A stretch of 64,000 nucleotides of DNA from Laguncularia racemosa. Lineage: Eukaryota > Streptophyta > Magnoliopsida > Myrtales > Combretaceae. The notes beneath the pieces are model-generated. The model saw only the letters and a program-made list of their open reading frames with translations. It did not search any database and was not told the DNA's origin. Each line of letters starts with the position of its first letter. Positions within the stretch are counted from its first letter, which is position 1. The position numbers were made by a program, and so were the translations under genes. The stretch covers positions 62,001-126,000 of the forward strand of contig JBBMOL010000204.1 of the NCBI GenBank assembly GCA_037954665.1, given 5' to 3'. Shown one piece after another: positions 35,290 to 47,670 of the stretch.

Positions 35290-36395
35290 AAATGGGAAAA
35301 TTTAAACACAAGCAAAATAATCCAACTAAATTTAAACCCCAAAAGAAAAAATGGGCAATTCAGTTTAATTTAGAGGAATATTTTTGCTTGAACCCTAAAT
35401 TTCAATAAATTGTCCGAATGATAAAATTCCATGAAAGAAAAATCACAATGATATATTCCTCCCAAAGAAGATCACTTAAAAATACTCTTGAATACCACCC
35501 AAAATAATACACAAATTTCAACAAGAAAATGACCGTAATTCCAACTTCTAAAAAAGGGTTGAATTTTAACGGTTCAAATGAAGGGAAAAATTATGGGGAA
35601 TTAAAAAAATGCAAAAAAACCCAAACAATTAGACAATAATAATAGGGTTTCAAAATGCAAATCAAATATGACCAAAAAAAACTTCAATCCAACCCTTTAA
35701 ATGGGCTCACTAAGAAGAAAAAAACAAACAAATTTGAAATTGATAAACCTCACAAATTTTTCCATATTGCACTTCAAAAATTCCAACTCTTGGGATTGAA
35801 ATTGATTAAAAAAGGAATTGAACTAAGGAAGAACCTAATTCTCTTTAAAAGTAAAAGTGTTTTATCTATTTTGAAAAATTCTCCCCTAAAACCCTTAAAA
35901 TTAACAAGTATTTATACTTTTCTCCCTTTTGGATTAAAAAAATCATTAAAAAATTTCAACTATTCCACTTTTTAGGTGGCCGGTTTCCCAAAAAAGGGAA
36001 TTACCAAACAAATGAAAAGTGTCCCAAAAGCTTACAACATAACTAAAAACAAGCAAATAACAAAAAGAAAAAAATTTCTCTTGAAGAAAGCAGCTCTTTT
36101 CCCTAGGGGTTGTCGGGTCAATCACGCCAGTTTTGGTCAGTTGGGATTTAAATCACCCAAAATGAGTTTAATGAGTTTGTCCATCACTCTTTAAAAACAT
36201 GATAAGTTTTTCCTGTTGGGGAAAATACAATTCATGGAAAAAAAGGAAAAAAAGGGTTAGTAAGAAAATAATTCTGGGGGCAAAGTGGGTCAAATTTAGG
36301 GGTCTCCCTCACCAAAAATTTTAAATTTCCTTTTTTGGATCTTGCCCTAATTTATAGGTCTTGATGGTTTTTTGGGGTTCCTACCCAAAAAAAAA
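35290..36395 (-). repeat. Solo LTR of the 10247-type gypsy family, smeared
   Basis: The minus strand matches the 20023-21045 LTR from its start (GACCTATAAATTAGGGC near 36355) through the palindromic TATA region (about 35905-35925) to the LTR end near 35300. Array-unit sequence continues on both sides (AACAAAAT near 35275, then GGAAATAAGTGGAA near 36570), so it lies inside a unit with no internal element sequence. Confidence 0.55.
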
Positions 36396-37744
36396 TTTGG
36401 AAAAAGTAAAAAAGGGGGTACTTTTTTTCAAATTTTACGAAAAAATGGGGATGGGAAAGGGAAAAATTTTTGGGGAGGAAAAGAGGGAAAAAGGAAAAAA
36501 AAATCCCCCAAACAAAACACCAAATTGTACCTTTTTTTAGTTTATAAAAGTTTTGGAAGGGGAAAGGGGAAATAAGTGGAAAGTTTTATTTTACCCGAAA
36601 TTCATTTAAAAAAAAAAAGGTTTTGGAAATAAGTGGAATTCCCAAGATCATAACTTGACTTTTAAAAAACCTTTTTTAAAAATTCCTTTAAATCCAATTT
36701 ATTTTTTTATATTTCCCAAAAAACTTCCCTTTTGAAGTGCCCCCCAATATTCAACACTTCCTTTTAAATTGTCTATAGATTTTGGGGGGAAAAACAAAAG
36801 TGGCAACTGATTGGGGAAAAAATTTAATTTCTCCTTTCTGCCCAATTTTATCCCAAATCCTTTCCCCTTTAAAATTATTTTTACAAACGATTTACTCACC
36901 CATTTCCAATGCGTGCCATTATATCCAATGGTTTCCCATCGGCATCTAAGTACAATGGAAATCATACGAAAATCAACTAACATAGTGCAGAGTTTATCTA
37001 TCTTTTTACTATTACATTCTATAATATACCCCAACAGTTTAGCATTACCAGGGGCATTAGGACTCGGCATAAAAAGTCCTAATAGGTAGGAGAAAAACAA
37101 GATCGTTTGCCATGTCTGAGCAGATGGGGGGGGGAGGGGGGTGGGCATGGTCATTCTATCCACTTATTCTCATCTTCATAGCATGTGTATGCTAAATATT
37201 AGATAACTAAATATCTACAATGATGTAAAGAATGTATACTTTAACTTTCGGTACAATAATTTGTTCAAAATAATTTTACATCACCACCACAACAAACAAT
37301 TAAGTGATCGAATTTGAGATGAAGCTATATAACAACAATCTCACCTCACGATCCTTTTTAGTGCAATTGATAATGGCAACTTGTATTACATATATTTGAA
37401 AAATAAACGCATCGAAAGTGGCAATTGTGGATATAGAGGAAAAACGATCAGAAACAAATACATAAAGTAGTAGCTGTGTTAAGTTATTGCCAGACTTCCT
37501 TATTTTAGAGCAGAATCAATATCAACAAGAATGATCAAAAGCTACAATCTATTTTGAATGATGACAATTTGTAAGTAATAGTCAAATGTTTAGCAATATC
37601 AACTAATTAAGGAATTTGAGATGGTAGGTTTGAGCAAAATGATAAAGATTTAACTTTGATAATATAAGTTAATTTTCATAAAAAATTCCATGAATTAATT
37701 GGAGCATTATTGGATATATATGGTGTCATTGTATTGGTTTTTGA
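36396..37744. other. Array-unit sequence with an internal deletion
   Basis: 36396-37335 corresponds to 52441-53230 of the clean unit. At about 37340 it jumps directly to the equivalent of 50975, so some 1.5 kb between is missing. 37340-37744 continues the unit to the next LTR. Confidence 0.5.
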
Positions 37745-38695
37745 TAGATCATATACTCTAGCAGACTCAATTCACTAGGGTAAAGCCAAAAGGTCACAGA
37801 AATTTTGCAATGAGGGTTCACTATTATTAAACAATTAGAATATCCCCGAGAATAATTGTTTAGTATCTTCTTTTCTAATATATTAATTGATAGTCATTCC
37901 AACAAGTACAATTGTAACAGTTCTGTACAGGACGGTAGGATATAAGTCGCTAAAACTCAATTTGTGAGATTATTAATGGACCTTACATAAATCAAAAGAA
38001 GTACCAGTCCATACAATATCTCACATGGAAGTGAAGATCGGCCCATTTAATGGGCTTATTTTGGTAATTGTCTTTTGTAAGATCTCAAAAATCGCTAATC
38101 ACTTGTTGGATTTAATTTGTAATATTTAGTTTTTGTTGTTTTAACTAATAGAAGCAAGTATAAAATTACTATGCTTGAGATACAGTTTATATAGGGGGAA
38201 CTTTGTTGAATTGAGAAATCTTCATTCTTTTGCAAAGAAGCATCTTCCTCATGTAAACTTTTACTCTTATACATTCCTGTTGAAATGTGGTGAGTATTGT
38301 GCTTAAAGAACTTTATTTTGTAAGTTATATCAAAATTTCTAAGTTGCATTACCATTATTTCTAGTGTATTCATATCCTAGTTGGTAATGGTGATTTACTT
38401 TTGTTCTTGAGTCATTTAGACAAATTGAAGGTTTAATTTTAGAATCATGTTTCACACACCATTTGATACGAATTTGCTTGCACTGTTGTGTTATCCAACT
38501 AATATATCTTAACAATTGGCAAGTGATCTGTATCATTAATTTTGGATTTCGAGCAATTGATTCACAAAAGCAATTAGGTGCCGTAGTAAATGGCAACAGC
38601 GCATAATTTGTTGGCGAATTATATTTTGGTATGATTTTCTTTAATTATTGGCTTTGTGATCGTTGGACAATATTGTGATCCAATCACACAGACCA
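37745..38695 (+). repeat. Second solo LTR of the same family, plus orientation, noisy
   Basis: It begins TGATAGATC, and follows the family's GGGTAAAGCCAAAAGG, GAATATTCC-like, AAAACTCAATTTGTGAG and GAAGCAAGTATAAAAT phrases with many extra bases. Unit sequence resumes at 38698 (TTCTCATTGC, equivalent to 51337). Confidence 0.5.
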
Positions 38696-39149
38696 TGTTC
38701 TCATTGCTTTAAAAAAGAATAGTAAAGTCTAGAAGAATAAAATAAAGGAGTAAATGATGAGCTGAGCGTGGAATGGCATTACGGAACATTATTTGAAACA
38801 TAAGATGTGAATATGTAAAGTACTTTAACGAGAACTAATAGTTATTACACAGTCCATGAGGCATGTGAGTATAAGTTGGTTATCTATTTCTAATAAAAAA
38901 TTTTTACATGCATCACTGAAGATAATCGTTTATTGTACCGAAATGGCAACCATGAAAATGTCGGAGATCGATTAGCCCAACGACTAAGAAAGAGATCACT
39001 TAATCGATAACATTCAAAATAAGAAGGTGGAGTAACGGGGAATTTTATATTGAGTAAGTTTTGAATTTGTTATTATTATAAGGCACACCTATATCTAGTT
39101 GGGGTAACATGTCTATCTTTTTATAAATGCAACAATTGATGGCAGTTAG

Positions 39150-39300
39150 CACACATATACATACTTGTCACATGTTATCTAACTAGTGTATCTTTTAGTA
39201 GTGCAGCACAAGGCTATGTACATAGCTTTAAGACAAACTTTTGGCCTTCCAAACAAGCATTTTAGTGGAGCTACAGTCCGCATTGGAGGAACTGGCACAA
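39150..39300 (-). pseudogene. Exon-2 remnant of the cysteine-rich peptide gene
   Basis: The minus strand retains CTCCAATGCGGACTGTAGCT and AAAATGCTTGTTTGGAAGGC, matching exon 2 of copy A, but extra bases shift the frame. The stretch encoding the N terminus of the mature part and the acceptor is replaced by unrelated DNA from about 39300. No exon 1 follows on the right. Confidence 0.5.
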
Positions 39301-40139
39301 ATCATTATGCCGAGTAATATAAGAGACTACAATTTCACCAAGTGTAAACTAAGTGATTTGGGATTCTTGCCTCTTGACGATTACGATCCAATACAGTCCT
39401 TGAGGGTTTTTATGCTCTATCTAATGCATAAGGCACGAGAGCGTCACTATTGAATATAAAAAGATATCAAAATTATCAAAGTGATAAGGAATAAATAAAC
39501 CGGGTAATTAACCTGAGGCATGTGAATGGGGCACGGAATCCCCAACCCAAGGTCAAGGGTTCATAAACCCTAGACTTTACGTCGATTACCAGCAAGACCA
39601 CAATGACATGCTTGGTCATTTATATGGTTGTTCATGCATAACATATATTTTGAGAATAATTTATTTGAACTTTCTTGTGTGTACGTACATCGAAAGTGAT
39701 ACCAAACGTCCATATCACTAAAGCCATAACGTGCACAGCAGAGCCCATCATATCAGACCCTTTAATGCGAGATGGCGATTACAAAAGCTCGAGATGGGAT
39801 AAGATGTATAATTGTCAAGAGTTTTGATAACCAGCACAACAAAGTAAGAATTGTGAAGGAATAGATATATATGTCCCTTATATTAAATGTTAGGACCCCC
39901 CATGTCAAAATAACATTCAATTTGAGAACAAATGATTTATTCCTATTTTAACTATTGGAAGGGATAATCGATTCTCTAACATCATGGTTGACCGTAGGAT
40001 ACGGGATACCATAGATATAGATCATTATTTTTAATTATTTGCCATTCGAAGAGTCTTAATCATACTTTGTGGCTCGAAAAGTAACGATAAACATGTAACG
40101 GGAGCACACGTGCCATGAATGACTTTATGGAAACATTCT
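39301..40139. other. Unassigned DNA inside the array
   Basis: It does not match the clean unit or any LTR in the window. It may be part of an older insertion, which replaces roughly the segment from the exon-2 acceptor to the unit position equivalent to 50430. No coding content seen. Confidence 0.35.
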
Positions 40140-43120
40140 TTAAGACGCCACATTTTAGGAGTGACAACCAGATCAAAATTTTCCTAAGTTTCAAGTTTTT
40201 TAGCCTCTCTTTATCAGCAATCGCATCTGAGAACACTAGCACCTTCAGAGGAATCCTACAAGTATATAGTTGATGGCATTATTTTCTCCATGTACTTGAA
40301 ATGTATTCATAACTCCAAAATGGCCACATAATTTGATTTAAAAAAAAATTTGGGCGATTTATACATTTTTGCCACGATTATATCATTGCGATGTGTGACA
40401 TATATACTGCAGCAAATGGCTGAAATTTTTTTTTTTAATTAGTTTTAAGCTTGCGTACACATTTATCTATAATGAGAATATCTACAAAGTCAGTTCACAT
40501 ATTCCTGATTGATGGAAATGCCATACGTTATTAGAACTTAGAATAAAATTCTAGCAATTATTAGACGCTTTTGAAAAAGGAGAAAGGAATAAAGTAAACT
40601 CTATTGCGGAAATCAAAAAAAGACATAAGACTAAGTGAGTTATCACAAGAAATTGACGTCTTTATATTTACTAAAATATGTACAAAATTTGCTGTATCAA
40701 ATTTCAGAATTCCTAACATTGTTCTTCTTGTTGTAAATGTGTCTCCACCACCATGAAGAGTGAATACTCACCTCACCCTTTTTAGACATTGATAACATGG
40801 CAAATTTGTCGGTTAAATTTATGTGAAAATAAAACGCCACGAAGCGCGGCAAACAATAAAGATGTGCCTAATGTAGAATTTATTCTAGAGCATGTCTTAT
40901 TTTATCATAATCTATATTCAGCAAGAATTGATAAAGCTGGCAACATATTCGATGATGACCCTTAGTAAGTTATCGTAACTTTTTAGCGAATATCACAATT
41001 TAGGGAATTGAAGATGGAGGTTATAAGCAAAATTGAATTAAAGATTTAGCTGTTAACAGTACGAAGTAATACATGAGACAAAATTCGCATGGAAATTATG
41101 AGCCCAGTTTGGTATACTGTGTCATTATATGTTGCTGCATTTTGCTCAAATAAGATGCAAACGGAAGAATAAAATAAGGAAAATGTTCCCGCTATTTGGA
41201 ATGACAAGTATCTAAGGTCATTATTTGAAACATCAAGTGTGGATATGGAAAGCACTTAATACGAGAAACTAATGTATTTACACATCCATGAGAAGCATGT
41301 CGTACAAGTTGGATTCCTATTTCTAATAGAAAAAAATTTTACACGTAAACCACTGCGAAATCATTTATTTTAGAGAAAAGAATGCATAAAATTGTCGCGA
41401 TCGATAGCCCAATACACTTACTCGATAAACATTCAAAAACAAGACGGTATTCAACATAGTAATTTTAATCTTGAGAAGTCTGAAATAATTTTAATTATTA
41501 AGGACGACGCTATCTTGGTTTGTGTATCATGTCTAATCTATCCTTTTTACAAGAGAACAATTGATTAGTCAGTTAGGCACACACAACGAGCTTTGTCACA
41601 ATGATTTCAACGGTATATTGCAGTAGATATCTATTATATGTGGTGGCAAACCCAATGCATTTACAATCGCTTCAGTAAACATTTGGCAACCGAACAAAGG
41701 CAATTTTATGAGTCTACAGTGCCGCATTGGAGTGAAGCATGGCACATCATCTAGTAAGGCCAGTATGTCAATTAGTTCTCAACTTGGGATGGGAATGACA
41801 TACCTATGTCAACGATTGAAGTAAAATTCAGCATAGTTACAAGGAAATAGCAAACATGACACAAATGCACACACTCCCCTCTGTATCACATTATAGTCAT
41901 TCTAATTGAATTATGTTATTTCATGAAGTCATTACTCACGATCCCAGTCAAAATCATACAAAATCGTTGTAAAATAATATGAATTGATTTATTGTTACGA
42001 AAAAACAAATGAACTGGAAGATGAGAAGAGAAAAAAAAAAAGCACTCACAGCACAACAAAAGAAATTTTCCCTATGCTGAAAAACAAAATGGGGTATTTT
42101 TCGTCATCTTATTTCTACCCAAAATCAAAATTTTGGGGGCTTTTTTCCCATTAATGTCAAAAGCTATACGCCCTTTCCAAGATAAAAATTCCCTTATAAT
42201 TGAATTTGGATTCCTATAATAAATGAAATTGAAGCCTTTTATTCTTATCTGGATTGGTTTCCAAACAAAATAAATGGAAATAGTATATCGGTGTGACTTG
42301 TTGTCAACTATTTAAAAATTTGACGGAGGGAAACTTGTGAGAAAAAAAAGAAAGAAAGGGACATAAAGCAAAAGCAATTTTCACCTTTATTTCGAAATGA
42401 AGGGGGAAAATTTGGAAAGGAAAAATAAGTGGAAAATGCTTTATCTTACCACGATTCATATTAAAAGGTGGAAATAAGTGATTGAAGATCTTTAACTGAC
42501 CAAATCCCCCTTAATTCTATCCTAATTCTCTTTTTCCCGTACTTTTCTAACGTGTAAATTTTTAAACGAGTTCCTTAAGTTGTTTGAAGTTTTTGGAGGA
42601 GAAGAAAGTGGCAACAGATGGAAATTTTAAATGCTCCATTCTCCCAAAATTGGACCCAAAAAACCTTTTCCCGCCTTAAATTAATTTTAAAAATGTTTCC
42701 TCCCATTTCTTTGGGCTCCTTTAAAAACCCAGGGGTTTCCCCTAGCAAGCACAGTGGAAATCATCCCTGAAAATCAATATCATATGCCATATTATCTTTA
42801 CTTACATTTTTTAATCCCCGGGGGGCAATTGAGTTGTGCAAAAATTATAGGGGTCCGGGAGTGTGTCACAATGGGAAAAGAAACTCCTTTCTAATACTGT
42901 ACCGAAGCCATACTGTTGTTGTCACTTGCTACAAATTAATGGGATCAACCGAGGGAGCCCATAGAAAGGTATGCCCCCAGGTTTTGGTACGTTACATAAA
43001 TTTACTAACGTAGTAATGTAGTCATTAAATTTTTGGGTTTTGTAGTGGTGTGGGTTTAGCATCGTTTGGGGTTTGGGTTGTGGGGAGAGTTGGTGGGGGT
43101 GTTGTTTTTGCTTTTTTAAA
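40140..43120. repeat. Noisy copy of the 3.7-kb unit
   Basis: Collinear with 50430-53385 of the clean units (CAGCAATCGCATC near 40218, GGCATTGATAAC-like near 40785, exon 2 at about 41605, exon 1 at about 42050, TACGTTACATAAATTTACTAACG near 42986). Extra single bases occur every few positions up to about 42060, then homopolymer smear begins. Confidence 0.6.
41605..42107 (-). pseudogene. Degraded copy of the cysteine-rich peptide gene
   Basis: Exon 1 remnant (42050-42107) keeps ATG and the donor GTGAGT (42044-42049) but reads MTKNTPFCFSA then a stop. Exon 2 remnant (about 41605-41803) follows an acceptor-like TAG|GTATG, with several inserted bases that break the cysteine frame (for example a shift inside the ATGCGGACTGTAG phrase). 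Whether the damage is biological or due to read errors cannot be told. Confidence 0.5.
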
Positions 43121-44690
43121 ATGTATTTAAGTGTTCGGGTTTGTGAGGGGGTAGATGGATGATGTTTTTTGAAATGGAAGACGAACAAAGAATGACAAAA
43201 CGAAAAGGACACAAAAAAGCGAAGCATCAAGGGAAACCAAAAAAAATGGGCACATAAAGTTTTATTTTAAAACCATAAGGGAGAAATCAAACTAAAGGTT
43301 TACCTTGCTTTTATTCGCTTAAGGGTTCAAATATCGCACACGGCCTAAACCGATATAAAAAGGCTTTAAAAGCGCCTTTTTAAAAGGCGGCCCTTTAATT
43401 GCCCCGGGTTTAAATTTACCCACCTAATACTGGCCTTTTCGGTAACTAAACCCGCTTTTAAACCCCCCCCAACATAATTACTAAAACCCAAAAGGTTTCC
43501 TTTTCTTGTCCAATTTGGGGGGGGGGGGTTAGGGGGTTTTTTTTCCTTTTTCTTTTGTTTATGGGGGGGGGGGGGGGGGGACCGGTTTTTTCTTCATTAA
43601 ACCGCAAAGGTGGGCATGGTTTTTTGGGTTTGGTTTAAAAAAAAAAGGTGAAAAATTTAATAAAAAAGGGGGGGGGGGGGTTAATAATTGTTTAAAAAGG
43701 GGGGGGGGGGGTTAAGTTTGGTTTTGAAGGGAACTTAAAAACATAAAATAAAAAGGTTATTTAAGTTTTTTTTAGGGGGGAAAAAAAGTCTGTTTTTGTC
43801 CCCTTGGCAAGGGTTCTTTCCAAATTATTTTTTTCAGGGGGTTGGGAAAAACGAAGGAAGGGGCAAAAAAGGGGGGGGGTTTTTTAGAGTTGTTTTATTT
43901 GAAAATATTGGTTTAGGGAATTAAATCAAAAATTAAAGGAATGAGTTGAACAAGTTTTGTTTTTTACGAACACATAAAGGCTAATCCTTTTAATTTTTCT
44001 TTTGGGGGGATTTATATTTTTTTCTTTTTAAAAAATTGTCAAACAAAAAAAAAAAAGGAAAAAATAAAAACGAAAAACAACAACAAAAGAAGAAAAGATA
44101 TTAGATGAGGGGTTTTGGGGTTTTTGGGGGGGAATTTACAAAGAATTGTGTAGTTTGGATTAACCCAAAGAAATTTTTGAGAAGAGGGATTAGTGAGTTG
44201 ATAAAAACGCTTTTGTGAGAAAACACGAGTGATTGAGGGCAAACCTTTTCTTTGATAAAACCCGTGAGGGATGAATAAAGGAGGTTAAAATTTTCCTTAT
44301 AAATTTGTTTTTCAAATTTAACCCTTTATTATGGGAAAACTATTTTGGGGCAAAAATCCTTAAAGGTGAGAGGGGGAGGTTTGATGGGGGGTGGGTGATT
44401 GGGCGTTAAGGAGGAGAGGGGGAAGGGGGTTTTTTCCCCGGGGGGGGAATGAAAAAAAATCATGAGACGGTGGGGGCAAAAACAAGAGAAAACCAAAAAA
44501 CATTTTAAAAAGGTTAAGAGGGGGGATTTTGTTTTTAAAAAAGGGACAAAGGGGTGGAGAGGGGAAATTCTAAATGGGGGAAATTTGAAAAATTTTTTCC
44601 CCCCCCCTATTGATTTATAGAGGTTATGTGGTAGGAATAGAGAAACTGGGATTGGGAAAAGAGAGATAGAAATAGAAAAGGTATTAAATT
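43121..44690. other. Unreadable stretch, presumed 5' LTR and leader
   Basis: Long G, T and A runs (43510-43730). No primer site or LTR match to 49120-49494 could be identified. Confidence 0.4.
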
Positions 44691-45420
44691 TAGTAGTGTA
44701 AAGATGAAATTCCTCCTTTCTGGGAAGAATGACCCCAAGGCATACTTAGAGTGGGAGAAGAAGGTAGAAAATGGTTTTTTGATTGCCCAACAATTATAGT
44801 GGAGAAAGAAAGGAAGCTGCTGCCATGGTTATCAGATTACGCCATATGGGGGTGGGATCAACTGAAGTTGAATAGAAGAAGAATGGCGAAACCCCATTGA
44901 GTCTGGAAAGAGTGAATAGGGTGATGAAGAAGCGGTTTGTTCTGTTATACTATGGAAGGGGCACAACAAATGCAACTCTAAGGGGGGAAAACCCGAAGGT
45001 GGATGAATATTCAAGGAGATGGAGGTTACTATAAAAAAATAGCAATTTTTTTTTGAGGGGGATAGAGAGTACCATGCTAGATTTCTTGTTGGTTTTTTTG
45101 AATAGAGGATACAAAAATGTAGTAGAATTGCAGCATTAGGTAAAATTTGGGAAGATTGGTTCACATGGCTAAAAAGTTGAGAACCAACCAGGAGAAAGTA
45201 GTATTATGCACATTTTTTCAACTTGTGTGGTTCACCTACTTAGAGACTAACCAAGGGAGAAGGGAAAAAAAGTCTTTACCCACCAAGCCAAAAGGAGACA
45301 GAAGGGGCGGGTTCTCCTCGAAAACAAGGGTAAACTTAATTCTTTAACTCCTGAAACCGGAAAATTAATGTTTTAAATGCCAAGGCAAGGTCATATTCAA
45401 AATGTCCGAATAACGTGTTA
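44691..45420 (+). pseudogene. gag of the chromovirus-like element
   Basis: Frame fragments read KNDPKAYLEWEKKVE (about 44725-44770), LSDYAIWWWDQLKLNRRR (about 44835-44885), RVMKKRFV (about 44918) and KNVVELQH...VHMAKKLRTNQE (45110-45195), the usual chromovirus gag core. A zinc knuckle starting CFKCQG lies near 45373-45410, with one or two missing bases breaking its frame. The product would be the particle protein. Frames shift often, and local sequence quality is doubtful. Confidence 0.6.
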
Positions 45421-45559
45421 TGAAATTTTGCATAAGATTTGGGGAGTGAGACTGAGGGGGATGTGAAGATGTGAAATGTCCAAATTGAGGTGTATGATGA
45501 CCCAGACCCGTAGCAGGGAAGTTTGGCGTATTAAGCGGCTTTGAATGTGCAGGGGAAGG

Positions 45560-45910
45560 AAGAAGAGGAGTTTCAAAGAAAATATCTTCATAAAAATGTT
45601 ATCTAGGTGACCATATTTAGTTTGATCTTGATGGGGGTTCACTAATGTAAAAGGGGTAAATTCATTTTTGATAAGTTGGGGCCAAGCCACAAAACCCTAG
45701 CCCCTATAAATTGCAAAAAGCTGAATGATAGTGGGAAAACTAAAGTTGAGTAAGCAAGCTAATTGCTTTTCGCATTGTAGTAGGGTGATGAGTGTTTGGT
45801 ATAGTGCTTTATCAGCGGTCAAAGTGTTGAAGGGGAGGCTGGCAGTTTGATGGAGGTTATTCAAGATGTTTTTTTTAACAAGTATTTTCACTTTTTCACA
45901 AAGCAAAGCT
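45560..45910 (+). pseudogene. Protease segment of the chromovirus-like element
   Basis: LDGGS (near 45630) matches the DGGS active-site motif of chromovirus proteases, and KKLNDSGKTKVSKQ (about 45715-45760) matches the following KLQWLNDSGEIKVTKQ block. Later parts are in shifted frames. Confidence 0.5.
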
Positions 45911-46372
45911 ATAATCTTTTAAACCCTTAAATACCTAAACAGTGTATGAAATAATGTAGTTAACAACCCCAACTTTCAAAAAACAAGTGAGTGAAAAAAA
46001 AGGGAAGATTTAAGAGTAAAAGACATAGAAAGAGAAAAAGAACACAAAAGTCAAACAAAAGGAAAAAGAAAAGGAAGCCTGAAAGAGAAGAGAGGCCAAG
46101 TTGAGGGGGGATCCAACTTTGGTGGTGAGTAAAAAAAGTGCAGCCTTTGCAAAAGGAGACTTGGTGGCAAAGTGAGTGCCCTAAAGGAGAGCATTAGTGA
46201 TGAAGCAAAAAAAGTTTTTTGGGTTGGGTTTTTTAAAGGAAACTTTTTTGAATACAACGAACTTTTTTAACTCTTTTTTTAAATTGGGTTTGGGTCTTTT
46301 GTGCAGGACTTTGAAGATGTCTTCCCTTTAAAGGGAGATTCAAAAGGGGTTTTAACCACCTATTCGGGGTAA

Positions 46373-47640
46373 TTGACACCAGATTGCCCTTTTTACCAAG
46401 CATCTATCCAAACAAGCCAGCTTATGGGAGCAATCCAGAGGAGCCCAAAGGAACTTAAAAAGGGCCCGGTTAATGACTTGAGGGAGAAAGGGTACGTGAG
46501 AAAAAAGCATGAGTCATTGTGCAGTGCCTTGATTTTGGTGCCAAGAAGGATGGGTCAGAGAATGTGTGTTGATTTCCAAAGTAAACAACAACATCATGGT
46601 AAAGTAACGTCATCCCATTCCTCATTAAATGAAAATTTTAAGATGAGTTACATGGGTCTAGTGTCCTTTTCCCAAAAATTTTGATTTGAAAAGCGGATAT
46701 CACTAAATTAGAATGAAAGAAGGTGAAAGGGAAAACCGCATTAAGAAAAAATTTAAGGTTTATATGAGGGTTAGTAATCCTTTGGGTAACTAACCACCTA
46801 GTATTTTTAATGAGACTAATAACCATGTTTTGGGGACTTTGTTGGCAAATTTGTGGTTGTCTATTTGGATGATATCCTACAATTACAGCAAGAGTTTGGA
46901 AGATCGTATATCTCACTTGAGGGATGTTTTGGAAGTGCTTCAAAAGGGCAATTATATGCTACCTCAAAAAGTGCACTTTTTGCACAGAAAAAATTGTGTT
47001 TCTTGGTTTTATTTTTATGCAAAGGGAATACAAGTTGATGAAGAGAAGATTCGTGCGATCCAAGAATGGCCTAGTCCAACTAATGTAAGTAATGTTCAAA
47101 AGTTTTCCATGGACTAGTGAGCTTTATAGGAGGTTTGTGAAGGATTTCAGCACCATTGCAGCACCACTTATTGAAGTAATCAAGAAGAACGTAGGGTTCA
47201 GATGAGGAGAGCAATAAGAGAAGGCCTTTCAGACACTTAAAAATAAGCTGACTCATGCGCCATACTTGCTTTACCTGATTTCTCTAAAACTTTTGAAATT
47301 GAGTGTGATGCTTCAGAAATAGGTATTGGAGCAGTTCTCATGCAGGAGAGGAGACCAATTGCATTCTTTAGTGAGAGTTAAGTGGGGTAAACCTTGAAAT
47401 ACCCTACTTATGACAAGGAGTTATATGCATTAGTTCGAGCACTGGAGACTTGGTAGCACTATCTTTGGCCAAAAGAGTTTGTGATCCACACTAATCATGA
47501 ATCCTTGAAGTACTTAAAGGGACAACATAAGCTAAACAAAAGGCATGCTCGTTGGGTAAGACGTTTATCAAAACATTTTCCTATGTCATCCACTAAAAGC
47601 AAGGTAAAGAGAATGTTGTTACTGATACACTTTCTAGAAG
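46373..47640 (+). pseudogene. Reverse transcriptase and RNase H of the chromovirus-like element
   Basis: 46373-46684 covers the RT N terminus (LREKGYVRKKHESLCSALIL, MCVDFQ). 46830-47117 covers the palm and after: the catalytic YFDD box is displaced by a frameshift (VYLDDIL in the frame at 46853), followed by DHISHLRDVLEVL-like sequence and KGIQVDEEKIRAIQEWPSPT. RNase H follows (ECDAS near 47300, YDKELYALVRALET near 47410-47450, IHTNHESLKYLKGQHKLNKR at 47484-47545). About 46690-46830, the RT core, is garbled. The order and wording are those of a chromovirus; function is lost as read. Confidence 0.65.
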
Positions 47641-47670
47641 GTATGCTCTTATCCCTACTCTTAGTTCAGA

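Noticed and set aside
39241..39453. A 70-codon plus-strand frame
   Set aside because: Its first half is the reverse complement of the exon-2 remnant; the frame is accidental.
43510..43730. G-rich runs as candidate quadruplex-forming DNA
   Set aside because: They fall in a smeared low-quality stretch and cannot be trusted as real sequence.
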